DNA of 64,000 bases, from contig CM055312.2 in assembly GCA_029255685.2 (NCBI GenBank), positions 4,922,649 through 4,986,648 on the forward strand. The letters are read 5' to 3'. The notes beneath the pieces are model-generated. The model ran no database searches, was not told where the DNA came from, and saw only the letters and a program-made list of their open reading frames with translations. This DNA is from Silene conica (Eukaryota; Streptophyta; Magnoliopsida; Caryophyllales; Caryophyllaceae). The translations under genes and the position numbers were made by a program. Positions within the stretch are counted from its first letter, which is position 1. Each line of letters starts with the position of its first letter. This document shows positions 35,290 to 47,053 of the stretch, piece after piece.

Positions 35290-35943
35290 CAGTCCCAAAA
35301 CGGGGACTATTCAACAATTACACCTAATGTGTAATTATTGAACGGGTACTATTCAAGAATATTCTAAAAAAATCAACAACACTAACAATCAACAACAATG
35401 CAAACTTAACAACAATATGCGACGGATTTGGGACGGAATTAGCTACTAACCTAATATCACTAACCACCTAACAATACTAACTAAACTAATCAAATAACAA
35501 TTAAACTAAACTAACTATTCCTAATAACAATAAAAAAAAACAATAATACGGAATTTGCGACGGAATTTTGCGACGGATTAAACATAAAAACTTAAGACGG
35601 TATATTAATAACGAAAGTTAGTATACATACATAAAGAGAAATGGAGAATGAAGAAGGAAGTGGCGGCGGCAAGGATTTTCCGGCGGTGAGGTGGTGGCGG
35701 CGGTGACAAAGGAGAAGGAGAGTAAGGAGGAGAAAGGAAAGAGAAGGAGGAAGGAAGGATGTTGTGGTGGTCGGTGGTGGCGGCGCGGTGGGGTGGGGTG
35801 GTCGGCGGTGGGGTCGGCGGTGTGGTGGTTGCCTTAGGGTGGTGGTGGTGGTCGCTCGTCGAAGAAATCGCCTTTAGGGTTTAAGCAAAAAAATTGTAAT
35901 TGATTTGGGGAAAAATATAACCCGCGGGGTCTGTATAAAGTAA

Positions 35944-36330
35944 CTTTGCGACGGAAATTTGCGACGGAATTTCCGTCGCAAATATGGTCAAGGTCAAAGG
36001 TTGACCAGATTTGCGACGGAATTTCCGTCGCAAATATTGACTCCTGCGACGGAAATTCCGTCGCAAATCTGGTCAACATTTGACCTTAACCAACTTTTGG
36101 TCAAGCCTGGTCAATATGTTTGCGACGGAAGTTCCGTCGCAAAAGTCAATATTTGCGACGGAATTTCCGTCGCAAACTTTCCCGCCATTTGACTTTAGCT
36201 TCGCGGGTCTGGGAAATTCAGGTCCGTCGCAAATTCTGTCGCAAAAAAAAAATCCGTCGCAAAGTCCATCACAAAACTAATTTTGCGACGGATTTTGTGT
36301 CCGTCGCAAAAATTCCGTCGCAAGGGCAGC
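35944..36330. repeat. right subterminal repeat array of the CACTA element
   Basis: More than ten copies of TTGCGACGG or its inverse, in palindromic pairs as at the left end. Confidence 0.9.
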
Positions 36331-36699
36331 ATTTTTTTGTAGTGAAATTATAACATATAAATTTAAGTAATTTAGGATATTTAAATTATATGAAAAAACC
36401 AAAACTAATATAATTAAGTTTTATATATTAAAAAAAATGAAAATAATATAAAAATCGATTCTAACAAATCTTTTCATAATGAATATGTAAATAAAACAGT
36501 AAAACAAAATAATAAATTCTTGATCGTCCTTAGAGGTCCGAGAAAATGATAACAGCCTAACAAATTAGTTTTTTATAAAATATCCAGCCCAACCCATTAT
36601 TATACGGTAATGAGCATTACTTGAGGATGGTTATAACAATGAGGTATCCATTTTACAAAATCTCAGCAACCGAAGCCCAAAGGCCCAATATAATACACT

Positions 36700-37040
36700 T
36701 ATTTTTTAAAATATCTTTCCAAAACTAATCATGTGTATACGGTTTTAATAGATATTATAGAAATATTTTTTTTAAATTATTTTTCCAAAATTAATAAAAT
36801 TAGAAAATCTAATTATCTTTTGCCATAAAATTAAAATTTTTTGTTACAACGCTAATCGTTTTTTATATTCCTATTATAGAAAACACTTGTTTTTTAAAAT
36901 ATATTTTCAAAACTAATCATCTGTATACGGTTTTAATAGAGACCGAGGACCTATATTTTTTAAAATCATCTTTCCAAAATTAATAAAAGTAGAAAATCTA
37001 ATTATTTTTAGCCATAAAATAAAATCTTTTTGTTACACGG
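36700..37040. repeat. about 180-bp tandem duplication in the Helitron
   Basis: TGTATACGGTTTTAATAGA at 36733 and 36923 starts two diverged copies. Each continues into TCCAAAATTAATAAAA and TAGAAAATCTAATTAT. Confidence 0.6.
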
Positions 37041-37089
37041 TTTTATGTTTAAGTAGAATAAAAATAGTTACCAATGTATAAAAGCATCA

Positions 37090-37720
37090 GTATATTTTTG
37101 TTAATAAAATTTAGAATAAAATCTTTCTGTAAATTGATTTTGAATCATTTTTTGGAATAATATTTTTGTTAACCACCAATGTAACTGTGAAGAATATAAT
37201 TTAGAATAAAATCTTTCTGTAAATTGATTTTAAATCATTTTTTGGAATAATATTTTTGTTAATATTTTTGTTAACCACCAATATAACCCTGAAAAATAAA
37301 ATTTAGAATAAAATCTTTCTTTATACTCCCTCCTATTCAACATAACCTTCCCTATTTGGGGAAGACACAGAGAATAAGGAGGAGATTATTATATGGGAAA
37401 GTATTGGTGTGGGGTTGGGTAATTGGAGAGAGGGTAGGTATTGTGGGGTAATTGTTGTGAGTAAGGTGATTAAAATAAGTATAAAGTATGAGTATGATGA
37501 GGTATTGTGGTGGCGTGAGGTGATTAAAATATGTATAAAAATTTTAACAAAAAAGGAAATAAGGAAGGTATTGTGAATAGACGAAAAAGAAAATAGGGAA
37601 GGTTATGTTGAATAGGAGAGAGTATTGATTTTGAATCATTTTTTGGAATAATATTTTTGTTAATATTTAGAATAATATTTTTGTTAACCACCAATGTAAC
37701 CGGGAAGAATAAAATTTAGA
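37090..37720. repeat. about 100-bp tandem repeats in the Helitron, interrupted by a MITE
   Basis: Copies contain TTTAGAATAAAATCTTTCT, GATTTTGAATCATTTTTTGG and TTTTGTTAACCACCAAT. The third copy is split by the Stowaway-like MITE at 37326-37622, confirming that the MITE inserted later. Confidence 0.75.
37326..37622. mobile_element. Stowaway-like MITE
   Basis: CTCCCTCCTATTCAACATAA is mirrored by TTATGTTGAATAGGAGAGAG, with TA on both sides (37324-37325 and 37623-37624). It interrupts a Helitron internal repeat, so the insertion site is visible. Confidence 0.9.
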
Positions 37721-37960
37721 ATAATTTTTTTTGAAAATCTGAGTTGGCAAGTTTCAAAGCATTTGATTGGTTGACGAAACATTGGTTTGTGAGGGTGAAT
37801 GTGAGGGCTTGAAAGGGTGAATGCTAAAACGATATTGCGTCACGTAGGCAAAATTTCATTTTTCTTTTATAGTAATAATGATAGTTACCGGAAAAGCTAT
37901 ATATACTACATTTAAATGTGAACACAATCAAATACAATAAGTTAAAAGGGGGAGGATATG

Positions 37961-38642
37961 TAGGGCTGAGCAAAAAAAATCGATCCGAATTTTTAAACCG
38001 CATTCGAACCAAAAACCGCAAATAAAAAACCGGAAATTCGGTTTTTTTATGAAACCGGTATCCGAACCGCATTTTTAGTGTTAAACCGGAGCGGATGTGG
38101 ATCTCATTTATTCAAAACCGGACCCCGGTTTTTAAACCGGTTTAATAAAAAATCCTAAAATTATATTCTAACTTTCTAGGCCTAAGCTTAAACTTTCTAA
38201 CTAAATCTAAAGTAATGACATGTTTGTTCATTAATGAGATATTTCATTCGTATTTTATAGATATATTTCGATTTTTCTGTTTTTGTTCAATGTTTCGTTA
38301 ATATATTTTTTTGAAATTTTCCAAAGTTGTATATTTTTATACCAACACAAACACAAAGCGTTGCTTTTAATTTTTTTTTTTTCTAGGAAATCATTTTTCC
38401 AAATTCTATTGTAATTTATTACACCTCCTACAATTAAAACATGACTTTCGTGGTTTTGTGAAACCGGTTTCAAAACCGGTGCGGTTAAACCGGATTTCCG
38501 GATACGATTTCCATTTTCGAAAAAAATCGGTATACCGAATAAATCCGGTGCGGTACCGATATCATGAAATGAAAATTTTTAAAAACCGGATACCGGTTTT
38601 TAAAGCAAAACTGGTGCGATATACCGCTTTTGCTCAGCCCTA
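37961..38642. mobile_element. non-autonomous hAT element
   Basis: A terminal inverted repeat of 15 bp, TAGGGCTGAGCAAAA, is mirrored at the right (TTTTGCTCAGCCCTA). The 8-bp duplication AGGATATG is perfect (37953-37960 and 38643-38650). Subterminal regions are full of AAACCGG/CCGGTTT motifs. No transposase is present. Confidence 0.93.
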
Positions 38643-39452
38643 AGGATATGCATGATTTATGCTAAGAATATACATGATTGATTATCGGGAATCATGGAGT
38701 CCCATGATTTGCGTGATTGGAACAATTATGTTGATTTGATTCCTAAGCTGAAAAAATTTTCTTGTTTAGCATTGAATTATGTTGGTAATTTAAGTGTAAT
38801 TTCCGGTTCATTTTTGCGTATTTTGGGTTTGGTTCAAAGACGAGCGAACTTATAAATAATAAAGCTAGTTCGGGAAGTACGGAGTGTACATTAGTCTATT
38901 ATTTACAAGTTCGCAGTATAGTTGCCTTACGAACGACTATGCGGGGGTTTCGCTGACCGGTCAGCGAGTCGGAGTCCAGGGGCGAAGCGCCCTGGTTTAG
39001 GGGTTCGGTGACGCAACGTGGTCCCCGATGGGGGTTCGGGGGCAACAGCCTTGAAACTTTGGCGCCAAATAATTTATCCGAATAAAACGGATTTTGGCGG
39101 TTGATTTCGAAGAGTTGCAACTCTTCAGAAATCTGACTAAATCCTTCCATTTTCCCTTCATTTCCCTATATATATGGGACAAAAATGGATCAGTACTTTC
39201 CTAGAGAAAAATAACTGATAATCAAACATCTTGAACATAGAAAACGAATTACATATAAAAACTTCGAAATTACATCTCTGTTTTCTTGCCAAAAACCGAG
39301 GAACACCGTCTTATCTCTGTAGAAAATTCGGAATATCCGAGGCACTGATATACGGGACGAATTGTTCTATAAGGAAAGCGTAAAGATTCGGTGTTGTTTT
39401 CATTGTTTCCATTTCTTTGACAGTATATAACTAACAAATTATCGCTACAGGT
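38643..39452 (+). other. LTR-like leader of unknown origin in front of a copia pol fragment
   Basis: It contains GGGGCGAAGCGCCCTGG, CCCCGATGGGGG and a TATATATATGG box (about 39167), and ends CGCTACA next to a copia integrase-end fragment. GC-rich blocks of this kind are common in some plant LTRs. I cannot identify the family or find a second LTR copy in the window. The first 200 bp show nothing recognisable. Confidence 0.35.
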
Positions 39453-40942
39453 AAAATAATCTTGTCCCGGCACGTTACCTTCGACGAGCAAGTCTTCCCG
39501 TTTGCGTCCTCTTTTACCCCTAGCCCACACACCTACACCTTCCTCGACCGTGACAGCCCTCTGCCAGCCACCTCCTACGCCTACCCCAGTCCTAACCCCG
39601 ACACCACCTCCCCCAACCCAAACACGCAACCTCCCCAGTCCCCCTGCCTCCCCTACTGACCCTGCCTCACCTTCTCCCTCTGCCTCCCCCCACCCCGTGA
39701 GCCCTGCCACACCCGCCTCACCTACCACACCCGCTCTCACGCCTCCACCTCCACCACCCCCTCCTCCTCCCCCTCGCACCCATGGTATGGCTACTAGACT
39801 CCAACATGGGATCACGAAACCCATTACCCGTACCAACCTTCTCGCCCATCACCAACCACCTCTTTCCCCCGTTCCCAAATCCCCCAAAGAGGCCCTCCAT
39901 GATCCGAATTGGCATGCCGCCATGAAGACTGAATATCAAGCTCTTATGGACAATGGTACTTGGGAGCTCGTACCTCGCCCTCATGATGCCTCTGTAATTC
40001 GATGTATGTGGCTTTTCCGCCACAAATTTCGTTCCGATGGCCGTCTCGAGCGCTACAAAGCGCGGCTTGTAGTTAATGGCAAAACTCAACAGGTTAGTAT
40101 TGATTGTGATGAAACTTTTAGTCCCGTGGTGAAACCAACTACCATCCGGACGGTTCTTAGCTTAGCCGTCTCTCGTGTTTGGCCGATACACCAACTTGAT
40201 GTGAAAAATGCATTCTTGCATGGTGATTTACTTGAAACGGTGTATATGCATCAACCTCCGGGGTTCGTGATCCTACGGCTCCCTCTCATGTGTGTCGCCT
40301 CCGAAAATCTCTTTATGGCCTTAAGCAGGCTCCCCGTGCGTGGTACCAAAGGTTCTCTAATTTTATTTTGTCTCGGGGATTTTCCGGTAGCAAGTGCGAT
40401 GCTTCCCTCTTTATCTACAACAATGGCTCCGATCTTGCTTATTTATTATTGTATGTAGATGATATTGTTATTACCGCTTCTACTACTTCCTTCCTTCAGC
40501 GCATCATTGCTACTTTGTCTAGTGAATTTGCCATGACAGATTTGGGCACCCTGCATCACTTCCTCGGCATTACAGTGACACGGTCCAGGACCAGCCTGTT
40601 TTTGTCCCAACATCGGTATGCCCAATCCATCCTTGCCCGTGCTAATATGACTGGCTGCAATGCGTGTGCCACGCCCGTCGATACCTCCGCCAAACTCGCT
40701 GCTGCTGCCGGCTCGCCTATTGCCGACCCCTCTTATTACCGGAGTATCGCAGGGGCATTACAATATCTTACTATTACGCGCCCGGATATCACCTATGCCG
40801 TACAACAGTTGTGTTTGTTTATGCATGACCCGCGGGACACTCACCTACACTTCATGAAGCGGGTTCTCCGCTATGTTAAAGGTACTCTGATCTTGACTAC
40901 GGGCTTACTATGACTCCCTGCAAGTCGCACACTTTGACCAAA
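39453..40942 (+). pseudogene. copia pol fragment: integrase end, reverse transcriptase, start of RNase H
   Basis: The fragment starts inside the integrase C-terminal linker ([12 protein letters not shown]), passes a long Pro-rich linker (39540-39780) and enters reverse transcriptase. A one-base deletion near 40270, after the QPPGF motif, shifts the frame; the sequence continues in the frame of 40290-40913, with [10 protein letters not shown] near 40445-40475. A further insertion of about five bases near 40890 shifts it again before the match ends at about 40942. Both ends are truncated and no LTR of its own adjoins the right side. Motif style is Ale/Ivana-like. Confidence 0.85.
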
Positions 40943-41856
40943 ATACATGTATATTTTATACTTTATTTCTTTTATAATAATAATAGTTAAAAATACGTGC
41001 TAGTAAGGGTTTGAAATTTAGCCATGTTTTAAATCTCTGAAAAACGCAAGAATTCAATGTTAAAACATGATAACAAAATTTTTAGGTCTACTCATTCTAG
41101 TGGATATCAAAATGAGAATCTGATTTTGCATATCTGACGATATTATTCGAGAATAATACCGTCATAGCCGTAAATATTCTGCAATTCTGAGTTGTTGAAT
41201 AATAAGAAATATTCCTTCAAACTCTTCCTTCAATTCTCAGTTTATCAGTGAATAAGCTCAGTATCTATAACGAATTTCTTTAGAGTATTATTTTAACGGA
41301 ATATTCTAAATTTTCATTACAGAGTTTTGCAGCTCATTTATTTTGCTAACTTTTTGTGAATCTCATTTTTTAAATTAAAAATTAAAATAGTACTATTTAT
41401 TAACATTTTTTTGTTAAAATTATTTCTTATTTTTTATATTGATTATTCGATGGAATTTTATTAACAAAGTTGGTTTTTCATAAATTAATTCCATATTTTT
41501 TTGTGGTGGTCCTACATATTTTTTTAAAAAAACTAAATGGATGTGTTGACGTGGACGCACGAAATATTCTTATATTAATATATATAAGATTTGTTTCACC
41601 CGTCACAAGCTTGTGACATATTAAAATTTGTGAAATCCTAAATGGTGTTATAATTCAACACAATTTACATCGCGTCCAAACTAAGAAAGTGGTCACAATC
41701 CATCTAAAATGATTGGGTTATTGACTTAGGTCGTGACTTTCTGCTGAGAGGGTTTAAATGGATCAAGGTCAATAAGAAGAGATTAAAGTCTAATATGCAA
41801 TTGATCTGATTAAATTGACTTGTTGCTTAAGAATGGTTTAAGAGTGAGCATAAAAA
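40943..41856. other. AT-rich sequence with one foldback arm
   Basis: No gene evidence. 41595-41642 has a single arm of the GTCACAAGCTTGTGAC family. TCTTATATATATTAATA on the minus strand near 41590 resembles a Helitron 5' end, but I cannot pair it with a 3' end. Confidence 0.4.
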
Positions 41857-42484
41857 TCTTATCTATATAAATAGCAAAACATTTACCTCATCCTCATGAA
41901 GCCACTTCATCACATTTAGTTTTTTTTTTTTAAAAAAAAGTGAATGTGGGCCCCACAGCAAAGAAAATGAATTAATTTCTGAAAAACCGCGATGTCTATG
42001 TTGGTACGTAAATAATTATGTTTTATGTTTTGTACGTACGAAAATAATATTGTTTCAGAAATCGCAGTATTTTGATTAAAATAATATTAATAATAAATTA
42101 CACCAATTGATAAGAATAAGAAATTTAAATACTAAAATGTAACTACAAATGAACTAAAAAGTTATAGAACAAAATATTTTAATTCCAAGAAATTAATTTT
42201 GGAAAACTTTTGAACAGTTTATAATAACAAACGTCTTTGTTCTATATAAAAAAAAAAGAGTTTTCGTATACTTATTACGAGAAGTATAAGTTTTTTTATT
42301 TCCGATTTTAAAGTTATCGTGGTTAGATTTTTATCGTCAAATGACTAAAATTCATCAGCAAAGTTACAAAAATTAATACTAAACTTCCGCCTAATTATAT
42401 CGTTTATGTTTTGTTAATAATATTTATTTACTATTTTTTTTTTTAAAATGATACCCATGCAATTTTGCACGGATTTAAAACTAG
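41857..42484 (+). mobile_element. short non-autonomous Helitron
   Basis: It starts TCTTATCTATATAAATAG after A and ends with CCATGCAATTTTGCACGG, ATTTAAAA and CTAG, then T. Size is 628 bp. It is related to 30203-30789. Confidence 0.82.
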
Positions 42485-42764
42485 TAACTTATTAATTGCC
42501 GAAAAAGTTAAAATAAAATGACTCACTCATTTGACGGATGGTTTACACATGCATCATGATGTCGTAAACTCGTAGAAGGATGAAGTAGGTTTGAAAGAAT
42601 TAACCTTAAAAGCAAGTCATTTGTACTCGGCAACTTTTAGACGTTATGTGGTAATAACAGTGAAGATATATTTATCCAGTCGAAGCTACGCCTGGACTAG
42701 CCGGGCCACGGCCCAGTATAGTATTTTAAGAACAAATAAAAAGTGAGCAATACAATATTTAATA

Positions 42765-43077
42765 CTCCCTCCTATTCTAAGTATTGTTCCCCTTTGAGGG
42801 TGACACAAATATTAAGGTAAGGAGTAAAATAAGTGTAAAAAATTGGGTGGGGTTGGGTGATAGGAGAGAGGAATGAATAATTAGGAATTAAATAAGAAAT
42901 TGTGGGCCAAAAAAATTAAAAAAGGAATAAAATATGAGTAAAAGAGTTGGGTGTGGTTTGATAATATGAGAGAAAAATGAATAAAATAAGAGTAAAATTT
43001 TCCAAAATAAGAAAGGGGAAGAAAAGCTGAATAATCCGTTTTAGGAAATAGGGAAGAATAGTTAGAATAGGAGGGAG
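42765..43077. mobile_element. Stowaway-like MITE
   Basis: CTCCCTCCTATTCTAAGTAT is mirrored by ATAGTTAGAATAGGAGGGAG, with TA at 42763-42764 and 43078-43079. Confidence 0.85.
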
Positions 43078-43406
43078 TAAAACATATCTAGCATAGTGGT
43101 AATAACTAAGATGGTAAATTGGTCTAGTTGCAAGAGGTCGCGAATTTGAGGACAGAAGGCTATACGATTTTTTTCATTTGTTTAGATTGTCATTCAGATC
43201 TTTTTTTCGGTCATCAATAGTTATTTCGCCAAAATAGTATTATACGATTTTATTCCAATTTTAACTTATCATAAATACATTGACATATTGATATGAGGTC
43301 TTCCTAGTGAATAAGTATATATATCCATAAAATAAAAATCGGCCAGGTAGAATTTGTTTCCTAACTATTTACCTTATGTGATAATAAGAGTGAAGATATA
43401 TTTACC

Positions 43407-44609
43407 TTATGTAGTTATGTGGTACTCGTGCAGGTTCTGCAACAAATCTTGGAGCTTCTCATTTGTCCACTTTGAATAGTCCTTCTTGTCAACCTTGGTA
43501 TCACTTAGATATGGAGCATTTATTCGTCCGGATGAAAACTTTTGCATTCCCCAACACCGTTCAATTGTTACCTGCTCCAAAGAGGGTAACTCCAAAATAT
43601 CACCACAATTTGGATCTCCGGCTGAAAACCACCTCATTTCATCACAATCTTCTAGAATCACGGAATGTAATTTGGGTGCTCTTAGAGGCTTGGATGAAAA
43701 TGATAACATTTTCCAGCAGTAAGCAATTTTGACGTTTGTCAAACAGGGCAAGTCTTGAACTTGATTCATTTCATCACACAGAAAATACTCCATTCTGGCA
43801 CAAAGAAAAAGCTTCAACTTTTCTAGTTTTGGAGCTCTTAAAGGTCCTGAACAAAATGACTGCATATTATGACAGCGTGTGAAATCAATGCTTTGAAGTA
43901 ATTGAAAGTGCAGCCCAGTGTTTGGGTTGGACACAAACTTGGTGATATTCACAGACCCCAACTCTAATTTCTTAAGGCGAGGGAAACAATAAACTGTGTC
44001 TTCTCCATCCTTGATTATTACTTCTATGTTGTTGCACAAATGAATCTTGAGAAATTCCAGCTGCTGGAGTTGCTCTCTACCCTTACTGAATAGATCAGCT
44101 GAGAATAGATATTTCCATTTTAATTTATAAACAATGAGGGTGCGGATATTTTGAAGTAGGTGCCAGGGCAAAATCTTGGTTTTCGGCATATTATACAAGG
44201 TTATTGCTTCTAGACGTTGACATAGCATTACAACCGCAGCATCGTGTTCGTTTTCGAACAATTGTTGTTCCCCAAAATCATAGCCAGTAACAGAAAGCTT
44301 TGCCAAATTCGGAAGTTGGGAATATGAACAGAAGACGTGACTATTTAACGGTGAAACTGAGAATAGAAATTGGATATCATTCAAATTTGAGACTATCAGT
44401 TCGGTCAATTTATAAGAGACGAAGTGTGGAATAGACATCAAACCCTGCATGCTTGAAAGTTCTAACATTTGCAAACTCGGAACGGGATCTAATGGATTGC
44501 TACCACTTTCGGTCTCTCCTTCCACACCCGATGAAGACCAATTCCATAACCGCACAACTTCGCTTGACAACCGGTATATGTGCAAGTCCTCAAGGCATAT
44601 GAATTCAAT
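43407..44609 (-). CDS. NLR exon 5, C-terminal LRRs
   Basis: 1203 nt, 400 codons plus TAA. It begins after TGTGTAG with codons for IEFICLEDL, the same [IV]xFxxLExL pattern that opens exon 4. Its near-copy is 32571-31348. Confidence 0.82.
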   Translation of the reverse strand: MEFICLEDLHIYRLSSEVVRLWNWSSSGVEGETESGSNPLDPVPSLQMLELSSMQGLMSIPHFVSYKLTELIVSNLNDIQFLFSVSPLNSHVFCSYSQLPNLAKLSVTGYDFGEQQLFENEHDAAVVMLCQRLEAITLYNMPKTKILPWHLLQNIRTLIVYKLKWKYLFSADLFSKGREQLQQLEFLKIHLCNNIEVIIKDGEDTVYCFPRLKKLELGSVNITKFVSNPNTGLHFQLLQSIDFTRCHNMQSFCSGPLRAPKLEKLKLFLCARMEYFLCDEMNQVQDLPCLTNVKIAYCWKMLSFSSKPLRAPKLHSVILEDCDEMRWFSAGDPNCGDILELPSLEQVTIERCWGMQKFSSGRINAPYLSDTKVDKKDYSKWTNEKLQDLLQNLHEYHITT

Positions 44610-44750
44610 CTACACATTAATTAACCGCCATATCATCACTTAACGGAAGAAGATTAACTAAACGCAAGCTTTGGTGACATTTGTGTTACTTTAGATTTCA
44701 ATGAATAAAGGGGCTTATAAATCAGCAATACAGATGGATGAGAATGTAAC

Positions 44751-45188
44751 CTGATCAGAGAATAAAGTGTTGGAAATTTCTGAACCGTCAAAACTAGTCA
44801 TTTTAGGAATAGTTGCCAATTCTAGGGATTTGAGTTTAGGGAACTCAAGTCTATAACTTCCTCCATAAAACCTCTCAAGATTTTCCAACCCTTGCAAGCG
44901 AAGATGGTTCAACTGCGGAAAAGCGATAACACATTCACGAAGTCGGTAACCATCCATCTCTTGGGTTATGACTTCTTGCAAATTTTTACAAAATCTTATC
45001 GACAAATCTTCAAGATAAACAAGTGCCGCAAATATAGATGGAGGGCCTAGGCTCTGCAATTTTGAACAGTTGGAAATGTCCAGATTCTTCAAATTCTGAA
45101 AACTTGAAAGGTCGGATGTCATGCCCCACAGTCTCACAATTATTTGATTCCAATACAACTTCAAAACCTCAAGCGATTCAAATTTGAT
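44751..45188 (-). CDS. NLR exon 4, LRR
   Basis: 438 nt (146 codons) between TGTACAG and GTTACATT, opening with IKFESLEVL. Its near-copy is 33091-32654, of identical length. Intron 4 is 141 bp. Confidence 0.82.
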
Positions 45189-45524
45189 CTGTACAGTCAC
45201 AAGTTAGATGATAAGTATATATGGCCTAAACTAAATCAAATTAAACAAATCAAACTACAAGATTCTGTAATTTTTGAAGACAATCGGATTTTACATTTTT
45301 ATTTTTTTTGGGTGTTGCCTTCCATTTTTTTGTTTCACTCCACTTCCGTTTTTTTTCTTTTCCTTCTTTTTTCTTGTTGAGTGAGAGTTCACTCATAACG
45401 GCTCCAAGGGATGATTCATGTCAGCCGACCCCAAAACATTTTGGGACTAAGGCTTTAATGTTGTTGTTGTTGTTGTATTTTTTTTGGGTGTTCAAATGTG
45501 ATTCTTTGGTCACATTTATAAACT

Positions 45525-45860
45525 AAGACCATCCCCAATCATGGATAAAAAATCTCTCCATTTGTGGGACCCAAATTATCCACCTCAACTCTCCATCACA
45601 TTAATTCTCCATAAGAAAATCACCTACAACCATTGATAAAAAAATCTCTCCATGCATGGGACCCATATATATTACACTTCACATTTTATTTCTCATATTT
45701 GATATTTTACACATATGTTTTCTCCATGAGACCCATATATATTACCTTTTTCTCTTATGCAGAGCTCCATTCAAATGGAGAAAACACAACTCTCCTTCTC
45801 CATTCCATTTTTTCTCCATGGTCGTGTAAATTAGGGAGAGTTTTTTTCTCCATTCACTTG
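45525..45860. mobile_element. possible Tourist-like MITE, right end unclear
   Basis: It starts AAGACCATCCCCAATCATGG, a variant of the Tourist-type AGCATCTCCAATGG end. CTCTCCAT motifs follow in both orientations, and ATGGAGAAA and CTCCATGGTC occur near 45775 and 45815. No clean inverted end or TTA duplication was confirmed. Confidence 0.4.
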
Positions 45861-45899
45861 TTATTTGGTTTCTTTAATTAGTTTATTTGGTTTTTGGTA

Positions 45900-46160
45900 T
45901 GTTTGTTTTACGAATTAGTTTCCCAATTTCCCGATTAGATTAGGTTTTGTTAGGCTAGTTTACTATATAAACACTACCGGTTTTGGCTATTTTTAAAGGA
46001 AAGATTTTGTGAGGAGACATAGTGAAATATTTTAATTACAATTCTCCTGAGATAGTGAAATATTTTCCCTCGCCCTCGGTGGATGTAGCTATCACATTGA
46101 TAGTTAACCACGTAAATCTTGTATGTCTTTTATTTTTTGCATCTACTCCGTATCGCTTCC
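45900..46160 (+). repeat. copia LTR-like remnant
   Basis: A TATATAAAC box near 45964 is followed by CCTCGCCCTCGGTGGATGTAG and then AACCACGTAAATCTTGT, a block recurring in the R-U5 region of several plant copia LTRs. No partner LTR or duplication was seen. Confidence 0.4.
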
Positions 46161-46504
46161 CCAAAACAGGGGTTTAAATGAGTTCACTATGTTGTCGTGG
46201 GCTGAGAATCGGATCCCAATTTTTGAGGTATTAGAGTTCTTATCACTTGGTTTAACTCTTGTTGTCACGTTTTGATTTTTATAACCGGTGTTTTGAAGAC
46301 TTAAAACAATCTATTATTATGAAAAAACATTAATTGTCATTATAAATTTTGTTTTCAAAAAAACCGTCATTGGAAAAAGATTATTTGATTTTTCTACCTA
46401 ATAAGTAGTATTGTTTTAAATTAGTGTTAAATCCGTATTGCTTTTGAGTTTTTGTTATTATCAAGAATGTAAAAATAATCAATAAATTTTGATAGAGCTA
46501 TAAG

Positions 46505-46973
46505 CTGGATAGCACCAAAACGGACACGGACACGGACATGTGACACGGCGTGTCATGAAATTTAGGACACGGGACACGTTATTTACATTTAATAAAATAT
46601 ACATTTTGTAGTTATAAATGTTTGATTTTATTTTGGTGAAAGTATTTGATATTAATTTTAAATAAGTGAAGGTAAAACTTGTCCTTGATAATAATCCATT
46701 TTCATTTTTCATTTGAACCAATATTCTAATTAATCTTTTTTGATAGCGCATTTCTCGTATGAAGAACATCATTTACCCCAAGTGATGACTAAATACCATG
46801 AACACGGCTCAATTACCATGGAAATATCATGGTTACGGGTCCGACACGTGCCCAAATAAATGTAGAAAGTTAGACACAGCTTTATAGGCGTCCGACACGT
46901 TTCGGCGTGTGTCCGTGAAGTGTCGGTGTCAGACACGGTACGACTCATTACGAGAAGTGTCCGTGCTACCTAG
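46505..46973. mobile_element. non-autonomous hAT element
   Basis: Ends CTGGATAGCACC and GTGCTACCTAG pair as a short inverted repeat. The 8-bp duplication GCTATAAG is perfect (46497-46504 and 46974-46981). Subterminal CGGACACG/CGTGTCCG motifs are dense. Confidence 0.92.
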
Positions 46974-47053
46974 GCTATAAGATACCTTCATTTTTTTATA
47001 TATTTGATCATTGTGATGTACTCCGTAGTTATTATTGTGCATTATATAAGGTA

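Larger units (their letters stand above)
33563..36344. mobile_element. complete CACTA (En/Spm) element
   Basis: It begins CACTACAAAACAATGCT and ends with the inverted AGCATTTTTTTGTAGTG. The 3-bp duplication AAA flanks it (33560-33562 and 36345-36347). Both ends carry dense arrays of TTTGCGACGG and its inverse as subterminal repeats, typical of CACTA elements. The interior has a decayed transposase-associated gene, a long hairpin and a microsatellite. At 2782 bp it is too short to be autonomous. Confidence 0.93.
33266..37881 (-). mobile_element. minus-strand Helitron carrying a CACTA element and a Stowaway MITE
   Basis: On the minus strand the 3' end reads CCCCGTGATTTTTCACGGG, TGTTACA, CTAG at 33269-33266, followed by T. 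A plausible 5' end is TCATTATTACTATAAAAG from 37881, preceded by A. About 1.5 kb remains after removing the CACTA (33563-36344) and the MITE (37326-37622). The remainder is AT-rich and contains tandem repeats (36700-37040 and 37090-37720). The 3' end is firm. The 5' end is inferred. Confidence 0.6.

Noticed and set aside
33678..36353. Open frames with repeated RRN/RRK or ATEFPSQ motifs
   Set aside because: They are translations of the CACTA subterminal TTGCGACGG repeats.
43085..43150. Possible tRNA-derived SINE head (TAGCATAGTGG, then GGTCGCGAATTTGAGG)
   Set aside because: The B-box is degenerate, and no poly-A or poly-T tail or duplication was seen.
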